Origin: an uncultured Dorea sp.
GTDB taxonomy: Bacteria > Bacillota > Clostridia > Lachnospirales > Lachnospiraceae
Length of the DNA: 64,000 bases
Assembly: GCA_947652615.1 (NCBI GenBank)
Contig: CANTDX010000010.1
Coordinates: forward strand, 23,797 to 87,796
Direction: 5' to 3'
The position numbers were made by a program, and so were the translations under genes. Below, piece after piece: positions 25,102 to 34,010 of the stretch (the first letter of the stretch is position 1; every line of letters begins with the position of its first letter). The notes under the pieces are model-generated. The model ran no database searches, was not told the DNA's origin, and worked only from the letters and a program-made list of their open reading frames with translations.

Positions 25102-27915
25102 ATGTATGATAGATTATTTACAGAAGGTAAGATTGGCTGCGTGACCCTGAAAAATCGTCTTGTCATGTCTCCTATGGGCATTGGGCTTGCGAATCTGGAC
25201 GGCACGCCCAGCGAAGACATGATCGCTTATTACGAAGCCCGCGCCATAGGCGGCGCAGGACTTATCATCCCGGAAATCACCAGAGTCAATGATGTACACG
25301 GACCAGGTCTTATGCGCCAGTTATCCGTTACCCAGGACAGGCATATTGAACCCTTAAGCCGCCTGGCTTATGCGGTACACAGACACGGCAGCAAGATCTT
25401 TATCCAGCTCCATCATCCGGGCAGGGAAACGGTTACCGCTCTTCTTGGAGGCGCACCGGTAGTCTCTGCTTCAGATATCCCTTGTAAATACTTACAGCAG
25501 CCCACAAGAGCGCTCTCCACAGACGAAGTCAGGGAACTGATCGGCCAGTTCATAAGCGGCGCCATCCGGGTACAAAAAGCAGGCTGTGACGGTGTGGAGC
25601 TGCATTGCGCCCACGGCTATCTGCTGCAGCAGTTTTTATCCCCTTATACCAATAAGCGGACCGATGAATACGGGGGAAGCTTTGAGAACCGTCTTCGCAT
25701 GGTCAATGAGATCATCACAGGCATCCGCGCCGCCTGCGGACCCGAATTCCCTGTCGGCGTCCGTCTGTCGGTTGACGAATTCCTGGATAAGACCGGCGTT
25801 ACGGAAGAATACATCCACATTCAGGACGGCGTGAAAATCGCTATGGCTCTTGAAGCTTCGGGAATTGATTTCATAGATGTATCTGTGGGGATGTACGAAA
25901 CCGGTATGACCTGTGTAGAGCCGATTTCCTTCCCACAGGGCTGGCGCCGCGATCTAATCAAGGCAGTGAAGGATCATGTGAAGATCCCGGTGATCGGCGT
26001 ATCCTCCATCCGTGAACCCGCCGTGGCTGATAAGTTCCTGGAAGACGGAGTGGAAGATTTCGTATCCATGGGCCGAAGCTGGCTTGCCGATGAAGAATGG
26101 GGCAAAAAGGTTCAGGAAGGCAGAGAGCATGAACTGTGCAAATGTATTAACTGTCTGCGCTGCTTTGAGAGCTTAAATGAATATAACGCTGCCGGACTGC
26201 CTGCAGAGTGCGCGCTGAATCCACGTCTCGCCAGAGAGCGGAAATACGGAGACCTGGCCCATGATCCTGCCCGTCACTCTGTCGCCGTTGTTGGCGGCGG
26301 TCCCAGCGGTCTGATGGCTGCCAAGACATTAGCCGAACGCGGCTGCCGTGTAACTCTTCTTGAACAGGGAGATACTCTTGGCGGAACGATCAATCAGGCA
26401 AAGATGCCGCCCCATAAGGAACAGATGGAATGGATCATGGATTATTACAAGGCCGCTTTTGACAAACTGGGCGTGGAAGTCCGGCTCAATACTGCCGCGA
26501 CGGCAGATATGCTCTTCGACCTGAAACCAGACGCAGTCATAGTCGGTACCGGCTCCAAACCGGTGATTCCTTCCCGCATTCCAGGAGTCCAAAAGCCCCA
26601 TGTTTACAGCATTCCTCAGATCTTGACAGGCGAAACGGATCTCTCCGGCAAGAAGGTGGTTATCATCGGCGCCGGCATGACCGGTATCGAGACTGCGGAA
26701 TATCTGGCTGTCCGTAAGTGTAGTGTAACGATTGCCGATATCCTGGATCAAGTGGCTCCCACCGCTAACCATACCAACGTAGGGGATGTATGCGGCCGTC
26801 TGGCAAAGCACGATACCAGATTCCTGCTGGGCCACGCTCTGAAGGAAATACGGGAAGATTCCGTGATATTAGAAAAACAGGCGGATCATACAGAAGTTAC
26901 GATTCTTGCCGACGCAGTAATTCTGTCTATGGGATATCGTCCGGATACGTCCCTGGTTGATGAGCTGAATGCAAAGGGTATTCCGGCGGTTGCGGTAGGA
27001 AGCGCAGTCAAGGACGGCACCATCGCCCCGGCCACCAGGAGCGGCTATGAAGCAGCCCGTGCGCTCTTTACCGAGAAGAAGAAAGAGACCGCATTCTATA
27101 CACCCAAGTCCGATATCTCCAACTTCGGCAAGGTCTCTCTTATGGATGAACAAGAAGGCTTGTATCTGGCTTATCTGACGGACCCGCAGGCGATTGCCCG
27201 GATATTGCCTCCGCCGTTGAAACCGTTCTCCATGCCGGTTGTTACTCTCTCTGTCTGCCATATACACAAACCGACCTTCGCAGACGATTATTATGAGGCA
27301 ATCCTGGGCGTATACGCAACCTATGGGAAATCTCTTGGATTATATCCGGTGGGATTGGTTCTTGGCGGACCGGGCGCTGAGATGGCTGTCCAATGCGGAC
27401 GCGACAACGGCTCCATCCCAAAGAAACTGGGAGCAGAATTTGTAATCCGCAGAAATGATAATACAGTAACAGCAGGCGTTACCCGCCGCGGAACCCAGTT
27501 GGTTGACATCCATATGGAATTAGGGCAGTATAACAGTCCGCTCACCCATGCCCTATACCAGAATCCCGGAAACGGAAAGCAGGTATTTGGCGGCGGCTTC
27601 TACTTCCATTTCGACCGGATGCCTGACGAAAATGGAGTTTCCCATTTCGTCAACGGGGCCCTACTGCAGAATCTATGTGAATATAACTACCAGTCCTGGG
27701 AGCCTGGCACAGCCTCTCTGACACTGAATTCTTCTCTGGACGACCCGTGGGCAGAACTGCCGATCAACACTATTGTGGGCGGCGCGTATTCCAGGAACAG
27801 TCTGCTAGTGCATAAGCTGAATCTGGTAGAGAAGTTAGACGCAGAAGAAATCGTGCCGTATCTGCTGACCGGACGGTATGACCGGACCGCATTCATGGAG
27901 ACCGGACGGATATAG
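25102..27915 (+). CDS. Fusion: OYE/enoate-reductase-type Fe-S flavoenzyme plus acetoacetate-decarboxylase-like domain
   Basis: 937 residues from the ATG at 25102 after AAAGGAG. Residues 1-340: FMN TIM barrel of the NADH:flavin oxidoreductase family (KNRLVMSPMGIG, HHPGRE, ELHCAHGYLLQQFLSPYTN, RTDEYGGSFENR). Cysteines 346, 348, 351, 354 and 370 form the 4Fe-4S site, spaced slightly differently from the usual CxxCxxxC. Residues 394-670: FAD/NAD(P) domains (VVGGGPSG at 396-403, IIGAGMTG at 521-528). This is the 2,4-dienoyl-CoA/2-enoate reductase layout, normally about 650-670 residues. The extra about 260 residues carry RILPPPLKP and GRDNGSIPKKLGAEF, matching acetoacetate decarboxylase, whose Schiff-base lysine sits in the PKK motif (Lys774/775 here). 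I know of no described enzyme with this fusion. A reduction coupled to beta-keto-acid decarboxylation, or an ADC-fold lyase, is inferred. Confidence 0.88.
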   Translation: MYDRLFTEGKIGCVTLKNRLVMSPMGIGLANLDGTPSEDMIAYYEARAIGGAGLIIPEITRVNDVHGPGLMRQLSVTQDRHIEPLSRLAYAVHRHGSKIFIQLHHPGRETVTALLGGAPVVSASDIPCKYLQQPTRALSTDEVRELIGQFISGAIRVQKAGCDGVELHCAHGYLLQQFLSPYTNKRTDEYGGSFENRLRMVNEIITGIRAACGPEFPVGVRLSVDEFLDKTGVTEEYIHIQDGVKIAMALEASGIDFIDVSVGMYETGMTCVEPISFPQGWRRDLIKAVKDHVKIPVIGVSSIREPAVADKFLEDGVEDFVSMGRSWLADEEWGKKVQEGREHELCKCINCLRCFESLNEYNAAGLPAECALNPRLARERKYGDLAHDPARHSVAVVGGGPSGLMAAKTLAERGCRVTLLEQGDTLGGTINQAKMPPHKEQMEWIMDYYKAAFDKLGVEVRLNTAATADMLFDLKPDAVIVGTGSKPVIPSRIPGVQKPHVYSIPQILTGETDLSGKKVVIIGAGMTGIETAEYLAVRKCSVTIADILDQVAPTANHTNVGDVCGRLAKHDTRFLLGHALKEIREDSVILEKQADHTEVTILADAVILSMGYRPDTSLVDELNAKGIPAVAVGSAVKDGTIAPATRSGYEAARALFTEKKKETAFYTPKSDISNFGKVSLMDEQEGLYLAYLTDPQAIARILPPPLKPFSMPVVTLSVCHIHKPTFADDYYEAILGVYATYGKSLGLYPVGLVLGGPGAEMAVQCGRDNGSIPKKLGAEFVIRRNDNTVTAGVTRRGTQLVDIHMELGQYNSPLTHALYQNPGNGKQVFGGGFYFHFDRMPDENGVSHFVNGALLQNLCEYNYQSWEPGTASLTLNSSLDDPWAELPINTIVGGAYSRNSLLVHKLNLVEKLDAEEIVPYLLTGRYDRTAFMETGRI

Positions 27916-27927
27916 GCATAAGTCAGA

Positions 27928-27980
27928 AGGCAGCCGGGAAATGATTATATATGAGTACAAATATCATTTCCCGGCTGCCT
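27928..27980. terminator. Strong bidirectional hairpin between convergent genes
   Basis: Perfect 17-base arms (27928-27944 and 27964-27980, core GGCAGCCGGGAAATGA) with a 19-base AT-rich loop. It lies between the fusion gene and the AIM24 gene. T-tracts are short on both sides. Confidence 0.65.
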
Positions 27981-28037
27981 ATCTGCATATTTACTGTGTA
28001 AGAAACCTATCTTCAATCGTATAGGTGGAAAATTTTC

Positions 28038-28718
28038 TTATGAACCAGACGGCATATAAGGCCTCAATATTCCTGCCACATTACTGATCGGCATCGTCTG
28101 CAGCCACACCTTCCCCGGTCCGCTGATCACGGTGTTGAATAACCCTTCGCCGCCAAACAGCATATTCTTCACCCCGGGCACACTCTTAATCTCCATCTGG
28201 CAGGTCGCCGTCATCACCGCGAGATGTCCGGTATCCACCACGATCTGCTGCCCCGGTTGCAGCTCATACTCCACTACATGCCCGTCAAATTCAGCGAATA
28301 CGATTCCATGCCCGCTGATCTTCTGCATGATGAAGCCCTCTCCTCCGAACAGTCCTGAACTGAACTTCTTATTGAAGAATACGGACAGCTCTACTCCTGC
28401 CTCTCCTGCCAGGAATGCACTCTTCTGGAACACCATCTCCTGTCCCGGACCAATCTCATAGGCCTTGATCGAACCCGGGAAACTGGATGCAAATGCGATC
28501 ATGCCATTACCGCCCTGGGCAGTATAGATGTTCTGGAACATCTTCTCTCCCGAGAACATCCTTCCAAATGCCTTCCCTATGCCTCCGTTCGTGGTCGTCT
28601 CCATCAGCATATTCGGTGACATCCATGACATGCCGCCGCCTTCCGTGATCATCTTCTCGCCGCCTTCAAGCTGACAGACCACTACCGGGAGAGTCTCACC
28701 TAGAATCTCATACCTCAT
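28038..28718 (-). CDS. AIM24/TIGR00266 family protein
   Basis: 226 residues from the ATG at 28716-28718 after AGGAGG. The protein is a beta-rich trimeric-type fold with repeated glycine segments (GGGMSWMSPNMLMET, NGGIGKAFGRMFSGE, LFGGEGFIMQKISG, LFGGEGLFNTVISGPG) typical of the family. No catalytic motif is known for this family and its cellular role is not settled. Single gene, convergent with the flavoenzyme fusion and upstream on the same strand of nothing obvious. Confidence 0.88.
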   Translation of the reverse strand: MRYEILGETLPVVVCQLEGGEKMITEGGGMSWMSPNMLMETTTNGGIGKAFGRMFSGEKMFQNIYTAQGGNGMIAFASSFPGSIKAYEIGPGQEMVFQKSAFLAGEAGVELSVFFNKKFSSGLFGGEGFIMQKISGHGIVFAEFDGHVVEYELQPGQQIVVDTGHLAVMTATCQMEIKSVPGVKNMLFGGEGLFNTVISGPGKVWLQTMPISNVAGILRPYMPSGS

Positions 28719-28844
28719 AGTTATATACCTCCTGCTTATTCTTTGATATACTTCTGAATCCTTTTCGCAAGACATTTTTATTATATCAATACATGATTCT
28801 GGTGTAAAGCTTTCATTCCAAAATCAACCTTGCAACTCCATTGT

Positions 28845-29519
28845 TTATCCTGATGCAACAATCCGCCCATCCTCGATCCGCACGATCCGATCCGCCATCT
28901 GCGCGATCTCCGGGTTATGCGTGATCATCACAATGGTTTGACGGAATTCCTTGCTGGTCATCTTGAGAAGTCCGATCACGTCGTCGCTGGTCTTGCTGTC
29001 CAGATTCCCCGTCGGCTCGTCCGCCAGGATGATACTCGGCTTATTGGCCAGCGCCCGGGCGATCGCCACCCTCTGCTGCTGACCGCCGGAGAGATTGCCC
29101 GGCAAAGCGTCAAGCTTACTCTCAAGCCCGAGCATTCTAACGATCTGCATGATGAATTCTCTATCCGGCTTCTGTCCGTCCAGTGAGATAGGGAATACGA
29201 TATTCTCCCACACGGTAAGGACCGGAACAAGATTATAATTCTGGAAGATAAACCCGATCTGCCGGCGGCGGAAGACGGTCGCCTGTTCGCTGTTCAGGCT
29301 GCCAAGCTCTGTCCTGCCGATCTTGATACTGCCGTCCGTGGGCGTATCCAATCCTCCCAGCATATTGAGCAGGGTAGATTTCCCGCTGCCCGAGGTGCCG
29401 ATGATCGCGGTAAATTTCCCGCGCTCAATCTCCAGGTCTACACCGTCCAATGCCTTCACCATCGTATCTCCGTTCCCGTAATATTTTCTAAGGCCTGATA
29501 CCTTCAAGATGCTCTCCAT
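28845..29519 (-). CDS. ABC transporter ATP-binding protein, MacB/LolD/BceA type
   Basis: 224 residues with complete motifs: Walker A GTSGSGKST, Q-loop FQNYNLVP, signature LSGGQQQRVAIARAL, Walker B ILADEPTGNLD, and H-loop MITHN. It follows the FtsX permease by 29 bases. It is the canonical one of two ATPases in this module. Confidence 0.93.
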   Translation of the reverse strand: MESILKVSGLRKYYGNGDTMVKALDGVDLEIERGKFTAIIGTSGSGKSTLLNMLGGLDTPTDGSIKIGRTELGSLNSEQATVFRRRQIGFIFQNYNLVPVLTVWENIVFPISLDGQKPDREFIMQIVRMLGLESKLDALPGNLSGGQQQRVAIARALANKPSIILADEPTGNLDSKTSDDVIGLLKMTSKEFRQTIVMITHNPEIAQMADRIVRIEDGRIVASG

Positions 29520-29548
29520 AAATGTCTTCCTCCATGATCATATTGTGA

Positions 29549-32143
29549 TTATTCTGCTACCCGAAGTTTCTCAACGATACTGCCCCTGTTAAATAAATGC
29601 AGCGCCGCAGACGGTATGAAAGCCGCCGCTGTCATCAGCACGATACAGGTAATAAGCGCCGGAATCAGTGTAAAATGAAAACTAAAGAGCCAAAGTATTC
29701 CCGTAAGTCTGCGTATCACCGCGAACCCCAGCAATACCGCTGCCGCCAGGCCGCCCACGCAGGCTCCGGCCGCGTAATAGATCCCCTCGAAAGTAAGCAT
29801 CCTGGCAAGCTGCTTCTCCGTCATGCCGATACTCTGCATCGTGGCAAATTCATGCCGCCGCGTGATGATCGTCGTGATTATCGTATTGCTCAGGTTGAGC
29901 ACACCTATTATTCCAAAGATAATACCGATCAGGCCTCCTACGAATGTGACCATAGCGCGCATTCCTTCTGCATGCTGTCTCGCGCTCTCGGCCGATACAT
30001 AATTGATGGAAGTATCCGCCGTACTCATATAATTCTCGATGAAATCCGTCATATCGGCCTGCCGTTCTTCTTCTACATCAAAGGAATATTTATACACGAC
30101 AGGATCGTCATAGATCTTCCTATAGATCTCATAGGGAAGATAGAGAGATACGGACTCGCCCCCAACTTCATGAGCCCCGTTCAGAGTAGTGCCAATCTCT
30201 TCGTCATCCCCGTTAAGCGCCGCTTTCGCCAGAACGGGAAGCTCCATGACCGCATTCCCGTCCTTATAAACCGTGATGATATCTCCAATCTCCGTGATAT
30301 CAAAATCCTCATCTATCCGTGTGGTATAACGATCCATCTGTACACCCGCCAAGACTCCTTCGCCTTCCAACATCTGCCCGTAGAGCTTCGCCGTATCCGT
30401 CTCCCCCTCCTGGATATCCATGCGGGATACACTGTCCTCGCTCATGCCATATACATTACAAAGCAGTCTTCCGTCATTTCCGACAGGGGCGTTGACCTTA
30501 TCCGACATTCCGTAGAGAATATTTTCTCCTTCTGATTTTTCCCAAGTCCAGGTCTCCTCGATCACGGCTCCAATGTCATAGGTGACGTCCATATCGTCCA
30601 ATGTATTTTTATAAACGACCGATCCGCCGTATACGCCCGGCTGTCCGGCTATATCCTCGACCGTCTGCTCGCTTAGCCCTTGATCACGCCGGGTAAATCC
30701 TTTCATAAGATTCGTACTGTCTTTATTCACAACCGCAAAGTCGGTTCGGATGATATAATCCACCTGTTTCTCTATATCAAGGCTTGCCGCAGCAATCCCT
30801 ACACTGTTCAGCAGGACAACGCAGAGCATCAGTGACAGCATGATAAATGCTGTCCGCCTCTTATTACGCCCCAGATTCGACCACGCCATCCTCGTAAGAC
30901 CGGCGTTGGCAGATCTACGCCCGGATCTTCTCTTCCCGGCGCTCTTCTCTACAAAACGATATGCTTCGATCGGCGGTGTATTGGCCGCAGCCCGTATGGG
31001 CTTCCTGGTTGAAATGAATACGGTAAGAGCAGTCAGAACAGCCGCTCCTAAGAATATGACCGGGGAAGGATCCACATTGACCGTCAGATTCTCATACTCA
31101 TTCGATATCGTATCCATCACAATCGGCAGCGCCGCCTTTCCTACGAAGAATCCGGTCAAAAGCCCAAGCGGTATCCCCATGCCGGACAGCCAGAGTGCCT
31201 GACGGTTGATCAGCATCTTCACCTGCTTCTTACTCATGCCGATGGTCCGGTACAGCCCATAGCGCCGAATCTCCTGCATCACGGCAATATCGAACACATT
31301 ATAGATCAGAAGATATCCGCACAGAATGAACAGCACGACGATCACAGCGCCCATCCATACTGTCTTGGGATCAACAGACGGATTCGTCATGGTATTCACG
31401 GAAGCGGCCACAAAATTATCGGCATCCCAATTCTCCGGATCGCCGCCCACGCTATACACCCATTCGTTCATCTTATCCTGAAGACCGCCGGGACCTGCCG
31501 CCGTAAAATCAGACCAGTAAGTTCCCGCCACCTCTCCATCCTCGCGAAATGTGTACTTGAAAATGTCCGGATGCGCATCCCGAAATGCAGTCCCCGCCCA
31601 CATCACACTGACCTGGTCGTTGCTTGCCTCATACCATCCGGATACCGCCATCTCGAATGTATACGCCTGCCCCCGCAGGGTAAATTCCACCGGCACTTTC
31701 GCACCAACCTCAGGCTTTACTCCCAACTCTCGAAGCGCCAGATCGGATGCAACGACCTCATTTACCGCTTCGGGAGCCTTGCCGTGGCTTGGACTGCAGA
31801 AGGTCAATTCCGCCTGTATGTTATCCAATACCCCGAATTCAATGTTATGCCTGTCAATGTTCGCAAGATTGGCAACCGGCATCCGAAGCCCATAGCTTCT
31901 GACAAATTCTGCATCCTCAAGCTTCTGGAACTGCTCGGACGTCATGTATCGGAAATCCCCGTCTGATCTGCTCATCTTCGCGATCTGCTGGGTAAGTGTC
32001 AGGGAATCCATCGTCCCCTTTCCGATTGTTGTTACCGTGGTAAATAATATGGCCGTCAGCATAATAGCCAGTACCGCTGTCAGATTGCGCACCTTACTGG
32101 CAGCAAAGCTTCGCATAGCAAGTGTTCTAAGCGACATGTTCAT
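29549..32143 (-). CDS. FtsX-type ABC transporter permease, large
   Basis: 864 residues. A membrane helix near residues 20-40, an extracellular domain of about 200 residues, a three-helix FtsX core (about 260-385), then a second half with one helix, another outer domain of about 270 residues and a final three-helix core (about 740-850). Two FtsX cores in one chain make it a fused pair, as in antimicrobial-peptide or lantibiotic-type exporters. Start ATG at 32143 follows AGGGAGGG. The neighbouring two-component genes suggest a sensing and detoxification module for wall-active peptides; the ligand is unknown. Confidence 0.87.
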   Translation of the reverse strand: MNMSLRTLAMRSFAASKVRNLTAVLAIMLTAILFTTVTTIGKGTMDSLTLTQQIAKMSRSDGDFRYMTSEQFQKLEDAEFVRSYGLRMPVANLANIDRHNIEFGVLDNIQAELTFCSPSHGKAPEAVNEVVASDLALRELGVKPEVGAKVPVEFTLRGQAYTFEMAVSGWYEASNDQVSVMWAGTAFRDAHPDIFKYTFREDGEVAGTYWSDFTAAGPGGLQDKMNEWVYSVGGDPENWDADNFVAASVNTMTNPSVDPKTVWMGAVIVVLFILCGYLLIYNVFDIAVMQEIRRYGLYRTIGMSKKQVKMLINRQALWLSGMGIPLGLLTGFFVGKAALPIVMDTISNEYENLTVNVDPSPVIFLGAAVLTALTVFISTRKPIRAAANTPPIEAYRFVEKSAGKRRSGRRSANAGLTRMAWSNLGRNKRRTAFIMLSLMLCVVLLNSVGIAAASLDIEKQVDYIIRTDFAVVNKDSTNLMKGFTRRDQGLSEQTVEDIAGQPGVYGGSVVYKNTLDDMDVTYDIGAVIEETWTWEKSEGENILYGMSDKVNAPVGNDGRLLCNVYGMSEDSVSRMDIQEGETDTAKLYGQMLEGEGVLAGVQMDRYTTRIDEDFDITEIGDIITVYKDGNAVMELPVLAKAALNGDDEEIGTTLNGAHEVGGESVSLYLPYEIYRKIYDDPVVYKYSFDVEEERQADMTDFIENYMSTADTSINYVSAESARQHAEGMRAMVTFVGGLIGIIFGIIGVLNLSNTIITTIITRRHEFATMQSIGMTEKQLARMLTFEGIYYAAGACVGGLAAAVLLGFAVIRRLTGILWLFSFHFTLIPALITCIVLMTAAAFIPSAALHLFNRGSIVEKLRVAE

Positions 32144-32196
32144 GATCGTTCCCTCCCTTGTTGTTGATAACAGGATACCACTTCAAAGTTACGATC

Positions 32197-32228
32197 AAGG
32201 TACAAAAAAAGGTACATTTTTGTACCTT
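32197..32228 (-). promoter_or_regulatory. Triple AAGGTACA repeat: hairpin terminator/attenuator and possible operator
   Basis: AAGGTACA at 32197 and 32209, and TGTACCTT at 32221, each separated by four A or T, giving a 12-base period. On the minus strand the first two met form a hairpin (8-base stem, AAAA loop) followed by seven T, an intrinsic terminator between the second ATPase and the permease. The third unit makes a regulatory site also possible. Confidence 0.65.
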
Positions 32229-32238
32229 AGGAACTGAT

Positions 32239-32958
32239 TCATTCGATTATACGCCCGTCCTGCATCCTGACCACCCGGTCTGCAAGCTGAGCCAGTTCCA
32301 GATTGTGTGTGATCATGACCAATGTCTGGTGATAAGCCTCCGCCGTCATCTTTAGAAGCCCGGCCACATTCTGGCTGGTCTTCGCGTCAAAGCTCCCGGT
32401 CGGCTCGTCCGCCAACAGAATCGCCGGTTTCGTGAGCAGCGCCCTTGCGATCGCTGTACACTGCTGCCCGCCGCCGGATAGCATATAGGGAAGCTTGTCC
32501 AATTTATCATCCAGCCCCAGGATCCTCGTTATCTCCTCGAAGAACACCTTATCCGGCTTAGAATCGTCCAGCACAAGAGGAAATAAGATATTCTCCCGTA
32601 TCGTCAATTCTGGGACCAGATTGTAATCCTGGAATACAAAACCTACCTTCCGCCGCCTGAAAACCGTCAATTGTTCCTCGGACAGATCTGCCAGATTGAT
32701 TCCATCTACGATGACCTCTCCTTCCGTCGGCTCGTATAAACCGCCGATCGAATTCAGCAGCGTAGTCTTTCCGGAACCGGACGCGCCGATCACCGCGGTA
32801 AATTTACCCTTCTCAATGGAAAGGTTGATTCCGTCAAGAGCTTTCACCTGACTCGCACCTTCGCCGAAATATTTCTTTAAATTATGTATCGTTACGATAT
32901 TCAAATTTTCTCCCCCACTTCCCACAACCGCAAATCTATTCAACACACCACGATTCAA
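32239..32958 (-). CDS. ABC transporter ATP-binding protein with degenerate signature motif
   Basis: 239 residues if the ATG at 32956-32958 is used, which overlaps the kinase stop codon (ATGA); a TTG at 32904 behind GGGGGAG is an alternative that removes 18 residues. Walker A GASGSGKTT and Walker B ILLADEPTGS are intact, but the signature reads LSGGGQQCTAIARAL instead of LSGGQQQRVAIARAL, and the D-loop GSFDAK replaces GNLDSK. ATP hydrolysis may be weakened. Otherwise it parallels the ATPase at 28845-29519. Confidence 0.88.
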   Translation of the reverse strand: MNRGVLNRFAVVGSGGENLNIVTIHNLKKYFGEGASQVKALDGINLSIEKGKFTAVIGASGSGKTTLLNSIGGLYEPTEGEVIVDGINLADLSEEQLTVFRRRKVGFVFQDYNLVPELTIRENILFPLVLDDSKPDKVFFEEITRILGLDDKLDKLPYMLSGGGQQCTAIARALLTKPAILLADEPTGSFDAKTSQNVAGLLKMTAEAYHQTLVMITHNLELAQLADRVVRMQDGRIIE

Positions 32959-34010
32959 CTCAGCAAGAATACAGAAAATGTAGTTCCTTCTCCGATCTCT
33001 GATTTCACGCTGATGTATCCCTTTTGCCGGGTAATAATGCCGCGGGCCAGATATAATCCAAGCCCCACTCCCTCCTCAGAAGCCGTTTCCTGCGCCCGGT
33101 AGAACCGCTGAAACACATCATTATAATGTTCGGCGGCAATCCCCATCCCGGTATCAGATATATCGATTCGGGTATAGAACTGCCACGGCCGGACTCTCAC
33201 ACGGATATTCCCGCCCTCAGGCGTATATTTTACGGCATTATCCAGTATATTACCCAATGCCTCGGCCGTCCATTTTGGATCATGCTTGACCGACATCTGG
33301 CTGTCACACTCTACATCGATCTGGATGCCTTTGTGCGCAGCCTTTGCCCAGATGCCGTTCACTGCCTGTGCGATCGTCTGATACAGGCTGCCATTTTCCA
33401 TGTGGAGAGTGAAGGTTCCCGTCTCTAAACGGGACATCTTGATCAGCGATTGCATCAGGAAGTCCAGTTTGTTGATCTGCCCAGACATCGTAGTGAGAAA
33501 TTCCGCTCTTTTCTCATCAGTCAGCTCATGCTGCTGCAGGATATTGGTAAACATCTGAATATTCGCGACAGGCGTCTTCACCTGGTGGGAGATATCGCTG
33601 ACCAATTCCTGGATGATCTGCTTATCTTCCTCGCTCTGCCTCTGCCCCTCCCGCATACGTTCATAGTATTGCAGCAGCTTCTCCTGTACTTTGGAAGCTT
33701 GTGAATCCTCATAGGACGTGTAGTTCTCCGGTTCACGTCCGTCCATCCATGCATCCACGGCGCCGCAGATATCATTGGCGAAATCCGCCTGCTGCCGTCT
33801 CTGACGCAGATCCCACAGCTCGATCAACAGGAACATCGCACTGCCTGACACCAGGAGGCTGAGCCGGATATTTGCAGGCGGCAGGTAATTCCACAGCATT
33901 CCTGTAAGAAAGATCAATATCGCTATTGCCGATAATATAAATTTTATTGATATATATTTTCGTGGTATATGCCTTCCCTCTAGCATCCTTACATCTTCGC
34001 TCCTGTCCAT
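32955..34010 (-). CDS. Sensor histidine kinase
   Basis: 351 residues. Two membrane helices near the N-terminus with almost no outer loop (about 22-62), the arrangement of intramembrane-sensing kinases. Phosphoacceptor histidine in LVSDISHQVKTPVANIQMF, N box ALGNILDNAVKYTPEGG, G boxes DTGMGIA and EGVGLGLYLARG. Overlaps the response regulator by 22 bases and the downstream ATPase by four. Such kinases usually take their signal from the neighbouring ABC transporter. Confidence 0.92.
   Translation of the reverse strand: MDRSEDVRMLEGRHIPRKYISIKFILSAIAILIFLTGMLWNYLPPANIRLSLLVSGSAMFLLIELWDLRQRRQQADFANDICGAVDAWMDGREPENYTSYEDSQASKVQEKLLQYYERMREGQRQSEEDKQIIQELVSDISHQVKTPVANIQMFTNILQQHELTDEKRAEFLTTMSGQINKLDFLMQSLIKMSRLETGTFTLHMENGSLYQTIAQAVNGIWAKAAHKGIQIDVECDSQMSVKHDPKWTAEALGNILDNAVKYTPEGGNIRVRVRPWQFYTRIDISDTGMGIAAEHYNDVFQRFYRAQETASEEGVGLGLYLARGIITRQKGYISVKSEIGEGTTFSVFLLS

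Noticed and set aside
24324..27915. Bile-acid 7-dehydroxylation (bai) genes
   Set aside because: The SDR and flavoenzyme resemble BaiA and BaiCD/BaiH in family only. The fusion with an ADC-like domain, the PucR regulator and the absence of baiB, baiE, baiF and baiG do not fit a bai operon.
32159..32204. MerR-type promoter before the permease gene
   Set aside because: A 15-base spaced TTGATC/TATCCT pair exists, but neither box is good and there is no MerR gene.
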